Below, in pieces: positions 47,673 to 58,260 of a stretch of DNA of 64,000 bases. This stretch comes from Posidonia oceanica (Eukaryota > Streptophyta > Magnoliopsida > Alismatales > Posidoniaceae): positions 100,830,501 through 100,894,500 of the forward strand of contig JAZBRS010000020.1 of NCBI GenBank assembly GCA_037176725.1. The letters are read 5' to 3'. How positions within the stretch are numbered: the first letter of the stretch is position 1; each line of letters opens with the position of its first letter. A program made the translations under genes and the position numbers. The notes under the pieces were generated by a model. That model saw only the letters and a program-made list of their open reading frames with translations, made no database searches and was not told the origin of the DNA.

Positions 47673-49029
47673 CTTGTGACAGATTGATATAACAACTCAC
47701 AGAGCTCCTTTTCAAAAGAAAACTCCTCACAAGCTACGACTTTTTCCTATATATATTTAGACCTTCAAAATGAGCAATATCAGATGGTGCCATGTGATCT
47801 TGGACTGCTAGTGTTGAAAAAGTAAAAATGCTCCAAATATATGCATCGCCAGTTAAGTGATGGTAGGGCTGTTCACTTCCAATTCACTTCTTCCGAAAAT
47901 GTTTCACCAAAGTGGTGTCAGGAACTACATATATCTGCAAATGTACTTCTTCAACCTTTAAGGTAAAGGGAAGATGCTCTTATTTGTTGAAATAAGGTGT
48001 TTATTTATTCTTTTAGAATAAGAGGGTGTGAAATCTACTTTCCTTAATAAACTTAAGTTGTTTAAATTAGTTGGAAAGATGTTGTTATTGAAATACGATA
48101 GCATTGGTCGCCATCAAACTTCTTTGTTATTTTTCAAATGTTTTCTTTTTTTTTTAAACGGTAATAGCATTAATATTAAAATCTTAACTACGAAACCACC
48201 ACCATGTCAAAAAACAAACATAACGTATCATACCCGGAAGGAATTAGAATGATACAGGAAATTGTAGATACTAATTTATCTTCAAAAAACAGAAAGTACT
48301 TAGAGTACTAAAATTAGGAAAATAAAGATTTCCTAAGATAAGAAGCAATACAGCACATTAGACTACGCTATCCTCTCATCTACTCCATTCGGCATTTGGA
48401 TCAATAGGTAAGCCTTGATCTGTGATGGGAGTCAGAATCAAGTCAACAATAGTTTGACCCAATAAGCTATTATGAATGTCCTAGTTGACATTATTTTTCA
48501 AATGTTTTCTACTAGATACAATTTGATAAGGGAGGAAAGTGAAGATCAATCTTTACTTGCATTAGAAATTATCAAAATATCTTACGTGCATTACCGTTTA
48601 TAACCAATACGAGCACAAGTGGATCATATATGTACGTACATAGGTGTTCCATATCTATATATATTTTTGAAATAAGGATATAGAACTCATATGAATATAA
48701 AGAATACAATGTATGGATATTTAAAAGATGGATATGTATAAAGAAAAATATATTTGTATAATGATAACAATGATACCTTATCAACAAAGGATGATCATAT
48801 ATGTATAATATCATGAAAAAAATGAAAAACAATATCGATCATATCTGTATTTATATCTGCTTAAAACAATATAAATAATCCATTCCTATTGAAAATTGTT
48901 ATGAACATAGATATGGAATTGTTATCTTGTATCCGTTTACACTCCCAATGAAAAATCATGAGCCGTTTTAAGCGTAAAGAAATTACAATCTGGAACTGGA
49001 ACAAAAAAAAAAGGTCCACAGGGAATCTA
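47673..49029. repeat. 1.36-kb dispersed repeat, copy 1
   Basis: Starts CTTGTGACAGATTG, ends GGGAATCTA. It matches 62641-63996 with only scattered changes (roughly 2% by eye). AT-rich with no coding signal; the short shared frame (MKSTFLNKLKLFKLVGKM) is probably fortuitous. No terminal inverted repeat or target duplication was recognised. Confidence 0.85.
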
Positions 49030-49229
49030 TTTTGACTGCGGTCTGGTCGTAATGAACCAGGCAGTTGCAATAGAAGTAAAAAAAAAATAGAAAATAGAAA
49101 AGCAAAATGGCAAAAAAACGACTGTAGCTGTGAGTGCACCATAACAATGTGACGTTCATGGTCCTACCACAGTAGAAAACTCCCCATATTAATAACTACA
49201 TTTGTAGTTGAGAAACGTTCATGGGCATA

Positions 49230-49230
49230 C

Positions 49231-49271
<41 letters not shown>
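49230..49271. repeat. (GA)n microsatellite
   Basis: About 19 GA units within the right part of the CACTA element. Confidence 0.95.
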
Positions 49272-49273
<2 letters not shown>

Positions 49274-49760
49274 TAACCAACCTTGAAGAAACGTTGAAGG
49301 ATGAGGAGGAGGTTCTGTCGGCGAAGTTATGACCGAGGATGAGGAGGAGCCGGCTGTGCTCGAATGGACAATGAGGAGGAGGAAGCAACCCGGCTGTCGG
49401 AGGAGGACGTAGTGAGAGGGAGAGACAAGGAGGCGACCGTCGAAGGAGGACGCAGCGAGAGGGAGAGACGAGAGGGAGAGACGAAAGGGAGAGACAAAAG
49501 GGTGAAGTCGTCCGCAGGCCGATATTTTAGGACAGATTTAGCGATGACAGATAATGAGGATATGTCCTCGCTATCTCCTCACTAAATAAAAAGCAAGGAC
49601 ATAGCGAGGCTATTTCCTCATTAAATCCTCGTAATATTATTGTAAGGAAGTATCCTCGCTATGTCCATGCTGTTTAGCCTCGTTAAACTATTGCGAGGAC
49701 AAGTCCTCGCCATGTCCTCGCGACTTGTCCTCGCAAAATCATGAATTTCTAGTAGTGTGT

Positions 49761-50175
49761 CTCATGGGGAAGTAAGGAGCAAGGCTGTGTTGCTAAATAT
49801 ACATAGGAAGTGGAATACATTGCATGTAGTACAACCACCACACATGTTGTTTGGATTAAAAGATTTTTGAACGACTTGGATCTTAATCTGATAGATGGAC
49901 CAGTCGGAATATATTGTGATAATCAAGCAGCAATTAGTCTCGTAAATAGTGGTGCAAATAGTTCAAGAGGAAAGCACATTGAGATACATTGTCACTACAT
50001 CCGTGATATTATACAGAAAGAAGAAATAGAGGTGAGTTATATTCCTACTTCGGACATGATTGCTGATCCAATGATAAAATGGATTCCAGCAAAAAAATTT
50101 GTCAAGCATGTAAGCATGATGAGATTAATGAATATTTCCATGGATAATGGAAATGGAACACATTCTCACGAATAG
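49761..50175 (+). pseudogene. Copia G, end of RNase H
   Basis: Continues the RNase H broken at 38059: EVEYIACSTTTTHVVWIKRF, GIYCDNQAAISLVNSG, SRGKHIEIHCHYIRDII, VSYIPTSDMIADPMIKWI. Spliced in place with 38059, minus one TGT, the reading is continuous across the junction. A polypurine tract (AAGTGGGAGA) follows at 50258-50267. Confidence 0.92.
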
Positions 50176-50267
50176 TGGGAGTGGAAATTGAGAAGAAACT
50201 CATACATTCCATGAATAATGAGAGTATGTAGGAATTTACTGTTTCGTCTTCATGATCAAGTGGGAGA

Positions 50268-50540
50268 TGTTAGAAAGTGGTCAATGAAGACCACATACAT
50301 TACAGGGTGGTCAATGAAGACCACGAACGTTACAGGAAAGGGAGAAAATTTCCCCCTTAAATCACGGAGGCAGTTATGGGCGGAGTTGATACGAGAAGAT
50401 CATTGCTTCTTCTATATAAGAAGTACATTGGTATGATTTCTATAAGAAAAAAGAAAATTTTTGGAAAATCTCATAATGCTGGAGTCCTAAATTACCATAC
50501 AATCGCGATCATGCCATCAATAGTTACATCTTAAATTCAA
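50268..50540 (+). mobile_element. 3' LTR of copia G (right end uncertain)
   Basis: Begins TGTTAGAAAGTGGTCAATG right after the polypurine tract; contains a direct repeat GGTCAATGAAGACCAC (50279 and 50308) and TATATAAG at 50413-50420. The 5' LTR was not found, so the end is approximate. Confidence 0.6.
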
Positions 50541-51431
50541 ACTTCGACTATTTTCAAACAACCATGGGTATGTTCATTTAAGTTTCCAAATAACTTTTTT
50601 CAAACTTATATTGAACGAACTCGAACTAGTTTGATTCATTTAACGATCCTAGTTTTGAGTGACGGACCTCCATTTTGGTGTTTTTGTTTTAGTCGTTTGG
50701 AAGTACAATTTATGAAAAAATTAATAGAATTATATGTGACAAACATGAGTACTATTTCTGGAAAATTTTATACAACTTTATGTGATGAATATATTTATTA
50801 TCAAGTGCGATTGACCGTACCATGCGATTCTACACTCGATCCCAACCACATCCCCCCCCCTCTCTGTGTGGGACCGCATGGTGTGGTTGACAGCACTAGA
50901 ACAACTCCCATGTATTATATTGCTCAAACCAGTTGGACTTGTGTGGACTTGTGCATGCAAATTATAGAACTAGAACTCAACATAGACTTGGAATTTAGGA
51001 TTGGACAATCAACGGCTCGTTGACCCAATCCAAAAAAGAAAATCGAGCCGATCCAGTCCAAAATAGTACCCAGAACGACTAGGCTTGAACTCGGAAAGGC
51101 AAAGGGCTGATCTTGGGTTGGGATTTTTCTCCCACAGCTCGTGGCTTGACATGACTTGCTTAAGGCTTGAATACGGCCTAGGCCCTAGCCTTAATCCGGC
51201 ATGAACATGGCCTGACCCAAGCCTATTTTTATGGCTCGACTTAGGTTCAACCTGGTTTAGGCCCAAAATAGGTCATAAATAAAATTAAATAATTTTAAAT
51301 ATAAATATTAATTTTTAAGTTATAATAATTATTTTATAATGTATTATATATATATAAACATATGATAGTTAAAAAATAGATACCCATATTAAAGAAAGAC
51401 CACAAGTGTATAGACCTCAAAATCGATCTTG

Positions 51432-51522
51432 CATCAATGACACTACAATGACACCAATGATCTTGATGGTGTCATTGGTGTCATTGTGGTGTCATTGTGA
51501 TGTCATTGTAGTATCATTGATG
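51432..51522. repeat. Inverted repeat built of GTGTCATTG words
   Basis: Outer arms CATCAATGACACTACAATGA and TCATTGTAGTATCATTGATG are inverse with one mismatch; the interior repeats GTGTCATTG four times. Confidence 0.8.
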
Positions 51523-51595
51523 TGGGGGCGATTTGGAGTATGTATATCTTTTTTCTTAAAGAAACAATTTTCCACTTTTATAGTGCACATTGTCT

Positions 51596-51804
51596 AAAAA
51601 ACGGACATACACTTTGTAAAAGTTGAAGTTTATTTTTTGGACAATGTATTTTGTCTTGAAAAAAATGGACATCTACTCTACAAAAGTAGATGTTCGTTTT
51701 TGTAGTTAGTGCTTTCTGTAAAAAAAAATGAACATTTGCTTCCAAAAAGTTGATGTTCATTTTTGTTAGTAGACATCCATTTCTGTTACTTATTGGATGT
51801 CTAC
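51596..51804. repeat. Array of four related hairpins
   Basis: Hairpins at 51596-51638, 51659-51701, 51720-51763 and 51769-51804. Clear arms: ACATCTACT/AGTAGATGT (second), TGAACAT/ATGTTCA (third), GTAGACATCC/GGATGTCTAC (fourth, perfect). The first three are framed by A-runs and T-runs and repeat at 61-63 bp. Confidence 0.8.
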
Positions 51805-52410
51805 TTTTAGTTTTTTATAATTTTTTAAAAAATTAATAAATTAATTAAGATTGGTCCAAAATTAGACTTGGTTTCAACTTGGTCCAAAATAAATAGTTGT
51901 AGACCGTGTTAAGGCCGAGAGATTTCTACTTCTGACCTGGTTCGACACGGCCCAAAATGATTTAAGATCGGACTAGTTTGGCCCAGAATAGTATTGGGCC
52001 TACATAATTTTGGGCCGGGCCGGGTGAGCCTGATTTCCTGGTCTAACTCAATATGATGCGGGAGACGCATTCCAAAAAATAATGTGACATGCACGTTTCG
52101 AGAGCCAACTTTGTATTGTGCCTTTTTCTTTCGTAAAGATTGTATTGCCCTTCTTAAGTTGTAAGCGACACGGTTTCAGTAATAGAAGAATCTTTCCAGA
52201 ATAAGTCGTACTATATATCTCATATTCTTCGTACATTTGATGATAAGTCGTGGGTAGGCTCCTCCTTTCTCCTTAATTTGCGTTACTAGTCGTACTTCAT
52301 ATTTGATTTCCAATAGAAATAAGGGCATCATCTACAGAGCTTATTAATTAGGACAATGACAAGGAAGCACCAAACCCAAATATTTCGAAATAAATAAAAT
52401 CAGTATCACT

Positions 52411-55011
52411 CTATACGTATATCTTCCTGGCCTTGAAGAAGTGCAAATTGAGACCTGTAGCCAGCAAATTCCGCAATGCTGCAGCAGTGAGCACAATGCT
52501 GAGCCCCATGCCAATGGACCCAAGGCCCCAAGTGATGCACCACATGTTGCTCCCTTTCTCAGGCTTCTTGATCAACGCCCACATGATGCAAGGATAGGCC
52601 AGTGTCACCGGAAGTGCCACCCCGCCTAGGAGGCCGGCGAGGTCCGGAAGGAACGGGAATGCCACGGATATCAAGAAGGTGAGCCCTCCGAAGAAGACCC
52701 GGATGCCAGATCTCACACGTCTCGGGCAAGGGCGGTTGTGCTTGCTCGTGTAGCACGACTCTAGAACGTCGAAGACCGGCATTGCATAGATCTGAAAAGA
52801 GCTTAGGCAGCTAACCACCACGAGTAAGGTCGTCAGGCCCAACGCCGCCCTCGGGATAGCTCGGCCGTGGAACTTTCGAAGAGTAGCTAGGATTCCATCT
52901 TCTAGTATCTGCATGTCATCATGTCATGCATCCAACTTTAATTAATTAGTTAATATATAGATTGAAAATAGTAATCAGAGTCCCATGCAAATCACATGGA
53001 TTAACTAATCACGTGCTCACCATGTCTCCGTAAGACCAATAGCCTCCAATCGCAATGGGATAGAAGCAAAGTGCAATAAGAGCATATGCGATCTTAACCC
53101 CTCTCCACATGGGAACATAAGAAGGATTCATTTGGGTTGATGGCATGGTTGCCTGCAATATATATATAAAAGAATCTTTAAAAGCAGAAAACTTCTGTAT
53201 GAGAAATAACAAGAAACAAAAAAAATATATATATATATATATCTTCGAGAAAGATTAATACTATATATATTCACCTGAATCTCCAGCGTAAGGTTGTGAC
53301 CTCTGAAGGCAAAAGCCAGGATTCCCAGCCCATTGAGGACTCCAAGGATCCGCCCCACCTCAGCCTTCCCCGTCCCCGGATCATAAGAGACTCCGGCCGG
53401 CCTCCCCAGGGCGACGGACAAGACCCACGTGATGGTGCAGTAGCCGACAGCCGTGACTGCCCCGACGAGTGAGACTCCGGCGATGGAGTTGAGGTTGGGG
53501 AGCTGCGATATGACGGTGGCAAGGCAAACGAAGACTAGGTACCATTCGATGCCGGTTAGAGGCTTCGACGTGCATGTCGGCCCGCATACGATCTCATAGA
53601 AGAGTTTCAAGCTGCCGCCACCTATGATGATGAGGGTGGTGCAGGTGCCGCCGGAGAGGTACATTACAGGGAACTTGCCTAGGCATTTCCCAAGTTTGTC
53701 ACCTGTCACAGTCACACAGATCGATGGTAAATATATATGATTAAGAAGAATAAACGTTTAATTATGAAATGAAAGAATCCGGGCATTGATTGGACGCTTA
53801 TGTTTTTTATATAGTAATTCACATGATATATGATATATAACTAACTAAAATAGCACAAGTCACCTTCCAAAAAACTAAAATAGCACAAGTGATCAGGAAT
53901 TGGAGGATTCTACCTTCCTGTCGACTTCAACCGATAGAGATAAAATAATAAGCTAAAAAAAAACTAGAACAGGTAAGTAAACCCATGAAAGAACTCTAAT
54001 ATGAGATATGCAGAAACGAGTTCCACAAGTTTGAATAACTACAACTCTAATAATTTCCATGTAACACAATATCCAAAACAACCTTTCCGGATTGTGGGGG
54101 GTGTTTAGGAAGTGCAGACACATGAAGTTGATCAAAATTTGGTGAAAAAGAGTGGTGACACCTCCCCCCTCGGGAGTTGAAAAACTACTCTCTCACGCGT
54201 GTAAATACGAGATATGCAGATGCAGCAACACTGTTAGCTACTATTTTGTGTGTTTAAGAACGCATGCAGTTACTAAACATATATGCCCTGTACATATGTT
54301 CATTTAGACTTCACTTGACGATAATTTGTTCTTGGTATTTTGTTTTTTTTGGAACCTATGTTGATTAATATGTAGATAGAATGCTTTCGTACGTATGTAC
54401 CCAGGTGCCCTTAATGTATTGCAAGGACTAGGACGAGTGCCAGCTGCTCTAATAGATTAAATTTACCAAAAGCAATGATGCAGAGATGGAGATATCTGCT
54501 GCAACGAATTCCGTTTGGCAATTCATGGAGTCTAGTGAGAATCCAAAGAGTATGCAGCTGCCAGACGAACAGGGAGCCCGAGGGAAGCGAAGGCAACAGG
54601 GAGTCGGATCGATATTCAAATTCTACAAAATTTACGCGTGAATTTAGAAATAACATTGAAATCTCACAGCCCGAGGGAAGCGAAGGCAACAGGGAGTAGG
54701 AGGGCTTGGAACCCTATCCCGGAGCATAACGTGTGGAACGCCGAGTAAACGGCGTTTCCCTTCCTCGACTCGGTGATCGGAAGCCATTCGTCCACGGGAT
54801 CGAGCCCCGCAAGTTGGCCGACGTCCTCGAGATAATCTGGCATGGTCACGACAACCTTCAACACCGGCCGACTCGCCACCGGGGAGCGTGATGGCGTCTC
54901 CGGAGTCGTAGGAGATGCTTTGCATGGTGGTGGTGTGGTGATTGGTGAATGCTTCTGTGGAGTCGGCGGAGCCGAGCTGATCTCCTTCGTCTCGACCACC
55001 ACAGCCGTCAT
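52411..55011 (-). CDS. LHT8-like: LHT8-like amino acid transporter gene, probably disabled
   Basis: A plant amino acid/auxin permease-family membrane transporter (proton-coupled amino acid uptake by family knowledge). Exons, minus strand: 55011 to about 54665 (ATG gives MTAVVVETKEISS, a proline/threonine-rich tail, then YLEDVGQLAGLDPVDEWLPI, GFQALLLPVAFASLG), about 54604-54467 (WQLHTLWILTRLHE), 53702-53275 (GDKLGKCLGKFPVMYLSGGT, QLPNLNSIAGVSLVGAVTAV, FAFRGHNLTLEIQ), 53152-53021 (MPSTQMNPSYVPMWRGVKIA, GGYWSYGDM), 52908-52411 (CLSSFQIYAMPVFDVLE, LAGLLGGVALPVTLAYPC, stop). Introns after exons 2-4 have GT/AG ends and fit in phase. Start chosen because a TATA box lies about 65 bp upstream. Between exons 1 and 2 a tandem duplication adds a stop, and the two exons differ in frame there, so it is likely a pseudogene unless the assembly is wrong. 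Confidence 0.82.
54575..54697 (-). repeat. 30-bp direct duplication flanking 63 bp in the LHT8-like gene
   Basis: Identical 30-bp copies at 54575-54604 and 54668-54697 encode PVAFASLGL on the minus strand. The 63-bp spacer between has no match nearby and begins GTGAGATTTC, a splice-donor look-alike. It introduces an in-frame TGA right after the first copy. Confidence 0.92.
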
Positions 55012-55074
55012 CCTTAATTCTCTCCCTAATTGGTTTGGTTTGTGTTGCGTGAAGTGTGGCTTCAGGAGAATTTT

Positions 55075-55082
55075 CTTATATA
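55075..55082 (-). promoter_or_regulatory. TATA box of the LHT8-like gene
   Basis: TATATAAG on the minus strand, about 65 bp upstream of the ATG at 55011, leaving a 5' leader of roughly 35-40 bases. It rules out the in-frame upstream ATGs at 55188 and 55149 as starts. Confidence 0.6.
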
Positions 55083-55179
55083 GAAATAGATAGGATGCCG
55101 ATGTTCTCCGACTGTGGCAAAATTGACTTTTTAAACTCCTGTGAGCCATGATCTTAGTGGACTTGCTTTTGTGTAGGCT

Positions 55180-55378
55180 TTGAAGCAAGCGGGTTCGACG
55201 AAGGTAGGTCTGAAAGCTACACGTGCAAAGTGAAGGAAAGGAAAGAGGAGAGGTAACAGGCAGTGCTCAATGTAAGCGAGTGCTGAATATTGTATTGCTT
55301 TATATAGAAATATACAAAAGATATTACAGTAAGAACAACAACTAATCGAGAGAATTATGGAATACATCAGAATATTCA
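55180..55378 (-). mobile_element. Probable LTR of copia remnant J
   Basis: Minus strand starts TGAATATTCTGATGTATTCC after a purine tract (ATGGAGAGTATAGG) that follows the copia RNase H remnant. TATATAAAG at 55306-55298. The far end is not defined. It lies immediately upstream of, and points into, the LHT8-like gene. Confidence 0.5.
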
Positions 55379-55439
55379 GGTGATTCCTATACTCTCCATT
55401 AAATTGAGTGGAATTTGTTGTAGGAAAAGCTTAGAGCAA

Positions 55440-56162
55440 AGCTTTTCCTTTTGATGATCACTTTGAGTATATGTCTGCAACCTAGTGTTCAGATGAGGTG
55501 GTAATCTATTTCAATGTGTCAAGTGTGGCCATGGAATATTGGATTGTGAACTATGTGAAGAGCTGAGATGTTATCACACAGCAACAATGGTAGAGCTGAA
55601 ACCGTTACTCCTAACTCTCGGAGTAAATAGTAAAACTAACGGAGATCGGTTAGAGTGGTTGCATGAGCACAGTATTCCGATTCCACGCTAGATCGTGCAA
55701 TCGTAGACTGCTTTTTGGCCATTCAGGAGATGAGATTGGGACCAAGACAGAGACAGCCACTGGAGACCGATCGTCTATCAGATGCATCACCAACCCATTC
55801 ATTCGGCATCCGAGTAAGCAAGTAATGGAAGAGTGGAGGCACATGGTCGGAAGATTATGCCATGTTGAAGAGTGCTCTTGATGTAGCAGAAGATTCTTTT
55901 TACTACTTGAAGATGAGAGGTGCAAGGTTGTTGTAGGTATTGAGAGACATAATTAACAGCAAAGGCAATGTCCGGTCCAGATAAAGTGAGATATTGTAAA
56001 CTACCAACCATACTTCTTTAGATTATTGGATCAGGCAAGAGATCCCCATTGGTGGAATTCAGATGAGACCCATTTTGTAGTGGTGTGGAACATGGAGAAC
56101 AATTTTCCACATTGTGTTTTTTGAGAAGATCAATGGCATATTGAGTTTGGGAGAGACACAGC
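55440..56162 (-). pseudogene. Copia remnant J (RT end and RNase H)
   Basis: Minus-strand pieces: LCLSQTQYAIDLLKKHNVEN, SMVGSLQYLTLSGPDIAFAV, VVKRIFCYIKSTLQHGI, LLAYSDAEWVGDASDR, then LLLCDNISALHIVHNPIF and HIEIDYHLI near 55500-55560. Several frameshifts and stops. The 5' part is cut by the LTR inserted at 56168. Confidence 0.85.
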
Positions 56163-56167
56163 GAGTC

Positions 56168-58260
56168 TGTAACGACCCAGATTTGGAGCACAGTGCAAGT
56201 GGGGGTTCAAAGTTGCTTCTCCCCTCCTTTTCCCACTTCTCATTATTATTATTATTCTTCTTCTTTCTTCTCCTCTTTTCTTTATAACAAGAGAGAGAGA
56301 GAGGAACGGAGACAGAGAATGAGGGAGGAAGAGGGGAGGTCATGGTTGCCGTCGCCGCTGTGCCACCGTCGAGGAGGAGGAGATCCAAAGCTGCAGTGGA
56401 GGAGAGGTGGCGGAGGTCGTTGCTCGCCGCCATTGCGCCGTCGTCGCGTCGCCGGTGCAAGGTACACACCCGTAGATCCTCTCTTTGATTTCATGAATGG
56501 ATGATAGGGATCATGATAGTGTGATCTTGGTTGTGATTGCTCTGGTTGTGCTCGGAGGATTTATTGAGCATTTATGGGAGATTTTATGAGTATTTATTGT
56601 TTTTATTAATGCCAGATGGGTTTCTTAGATGAATAGTGCCATGCTTGTTGTGTTTGGTGATTTCTTGTATCACATGCAATGGACTTGGACGATTCTTGTC
56701 CCAAATAGATCATCTCTAGATCTTCATTTTGGTATAATATTGCATGTGATTTTTGGTAGATTGTGTGGTGTTTTGGCTTATTTTTCCACTCGTGGGTTCA
56801 CTATGCTTGTGCACAATACCCATGAGCTTTGATTGGCTTTTTCTTATGATCCGCTCAACGGATCTTTGTGATTCTCATCCTAAATCGTAGATCATCTCGA
56901 GATCTTCTTTTGGGTATGTGGTTTGGTTGGCTGTGCAGAGACCAGTCGCCATTCCCATTTTGGGCGATTTTTGGGTCTAAGCCCTCAGGTTCTCTTTATT
57001 GGCAGGTTTGGTATATCGATTTATTTCGGTATGCCGATTTGGCTTCTGAGTCCTCCCCTGAATCCAGTTATCGGTATGCCAAAATGTTCTGGTATGCCAA
57101 AGGTGTTCTCGGATGTGAGCTCAGGGCACTGGTTCGGTCGACCGACCCATTTCAATGTGCCGGACCAAGGCCCAGGTTCGATCGACCGAACCCAGTTCGG
57201 TATGCCGAATCAGACCCTGGACATGAGTTCAGGTTACTAGTCTAATCGACCAATTTAGATTAGTCTGCCGAACCAGGCTTTGTCTCTATTCCTTGGGTGT
57301 TTTAGGTTTGGTTTTGGGTAAATTAGGATTTGTTAATTAGTGTTTTGGCCATGTAGGTAATTATGGCATAATAATGGTTAGGATAATCATTAGAATGATT
57401 TAGGGAATGCATAAAATAAATTAGTAAGCTTCCCTGGGTACTGTGGTTAGAATAAAAGACTATAGAACTTAGAAATACTAAGTTCTCCCTTAAATGGTTT
57501 AGATGGACATTAAGGATCATGATTTATCCCAGGATTAGATGTTGGGTTGGTGTTTGGTGCGGTGCACTAAATGAGATATTCAGTGGTACTGTTTGGGTAT
57601 TCGACACTATGCTGGCTGTGTCTTATGTAAGACACAGACCTGTTGGCGTCATACACTTTGGCCTCAGGACTTAGAGTTCTGGGTGTAGTTTGTGTTGGTG
57701 TCCGGTCTTGTAAGTTAAATGGAACTTCGAGACCGTTGCTTTGGCTTTGGTATGGTTTCCTGGGTCAAACAGAGGAGCTGTCTTGGCTATGTCTTGTGAT
57801 GTGATTTAAAAGGATTTTGAAATAGTTTTCTAAAGAGTTTTAAAACGGAAAGATAGATATGGTTTTGAAATGATTTTGCATTGGTTTTGGTTGTAGGGCA
57901 AGACACTTGGGGGTTGTATTGTCAGGACCCAGGAATGTGACTACGTTCCTAGTGTGTCGAACACATCACCTAGGTTGAGGTCTATGGACCAAGATACTTG
58001 GGGTTGTGTTGTCAGGACCTGGGAATATGACTACGTTCCTGGTGTGTCGGACATGTCACCTAGGTTGAGGTCTGTAGGTCGAGGTATCGTCCGTACCTAG
58101 TGGTATCGTGACAGCGGACATAGGAGGTATGATACTCCTACGTAGCTGGGCGTGATATCCTTGTTGTTACGGGTACCGAGACTTGTGGGTGTTGATAGAG
58201 CCTAGGAGGAGGTGCCTTTGTAGGTTCAAGCACTGAGCTAGGACGTCGATAGAGCGTACC
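56168..58260 (+). mobile_element. LTR H (TGTAACGACCC type), truncated by LTR D
   Basis: Starts TGTAACGACCCAGATTTGG with left flank GAGTC (56163-56167). TGTAACGACCC starts are common in plant gypsy chromovirus LTRs. No end or internal region is seen because LTR D is inserted at 58261. It holds palindromic TCGGTATGCCGA words (57026-57208) and a 91-bp duplication. No credible ORF. Confidence 0.65.
57900..58081 (+). repeat. 91-bp tandem duplication in LTR H
   Basis: 57900-57990 and 57991-58081 align almost throughout; each contains ACTTGGGG, GACTACGTTCCT and CACCTAGGTTGAGGTCT. The copies differ at about ten positions. Confidence 0.88.

Larger units (their letters stand above)
38060..49757 (-). 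mobile_element. CACTA (En/Spm) transposon, 11.7 kb
   Basis: Ends are CACTACTAGAAA (left) and its inverse TTTCTAGTAGTG (right), with 3-bp target duplications TGT (38057-38059, 49758-49760), exactly as expected for CACTA elements. Dense subterminal words of the type TCCTCGC/GCGAGGA lie at 38080-38560 and 49555-49735. It carries exons of a transposase-like gene on the minus strand, an inserted Athila-like element, and a 1.36-kb repeat (47673-49029). No TNP2 (DDE transposase) remains, so it is not autonomous as seen. Confidence 0.92.
50541..52410. other. Intergenic, hairpin-rich, no gene
   Basis: No credible ORF. 51000-51260 and 51840-52030 carry GGCCC/CCCAAAATAG words. Two hairpin systems (51432-51522 and 51596-51804) are listed separately. 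Confidence 0.45.

Noticed and set aside
48028..48252. Small ORF shared by both copies of the 1.36-kb repeat
   Set aside because: Shared only because the DNA is nearly identical; it contains a T-run and no domain or start context.
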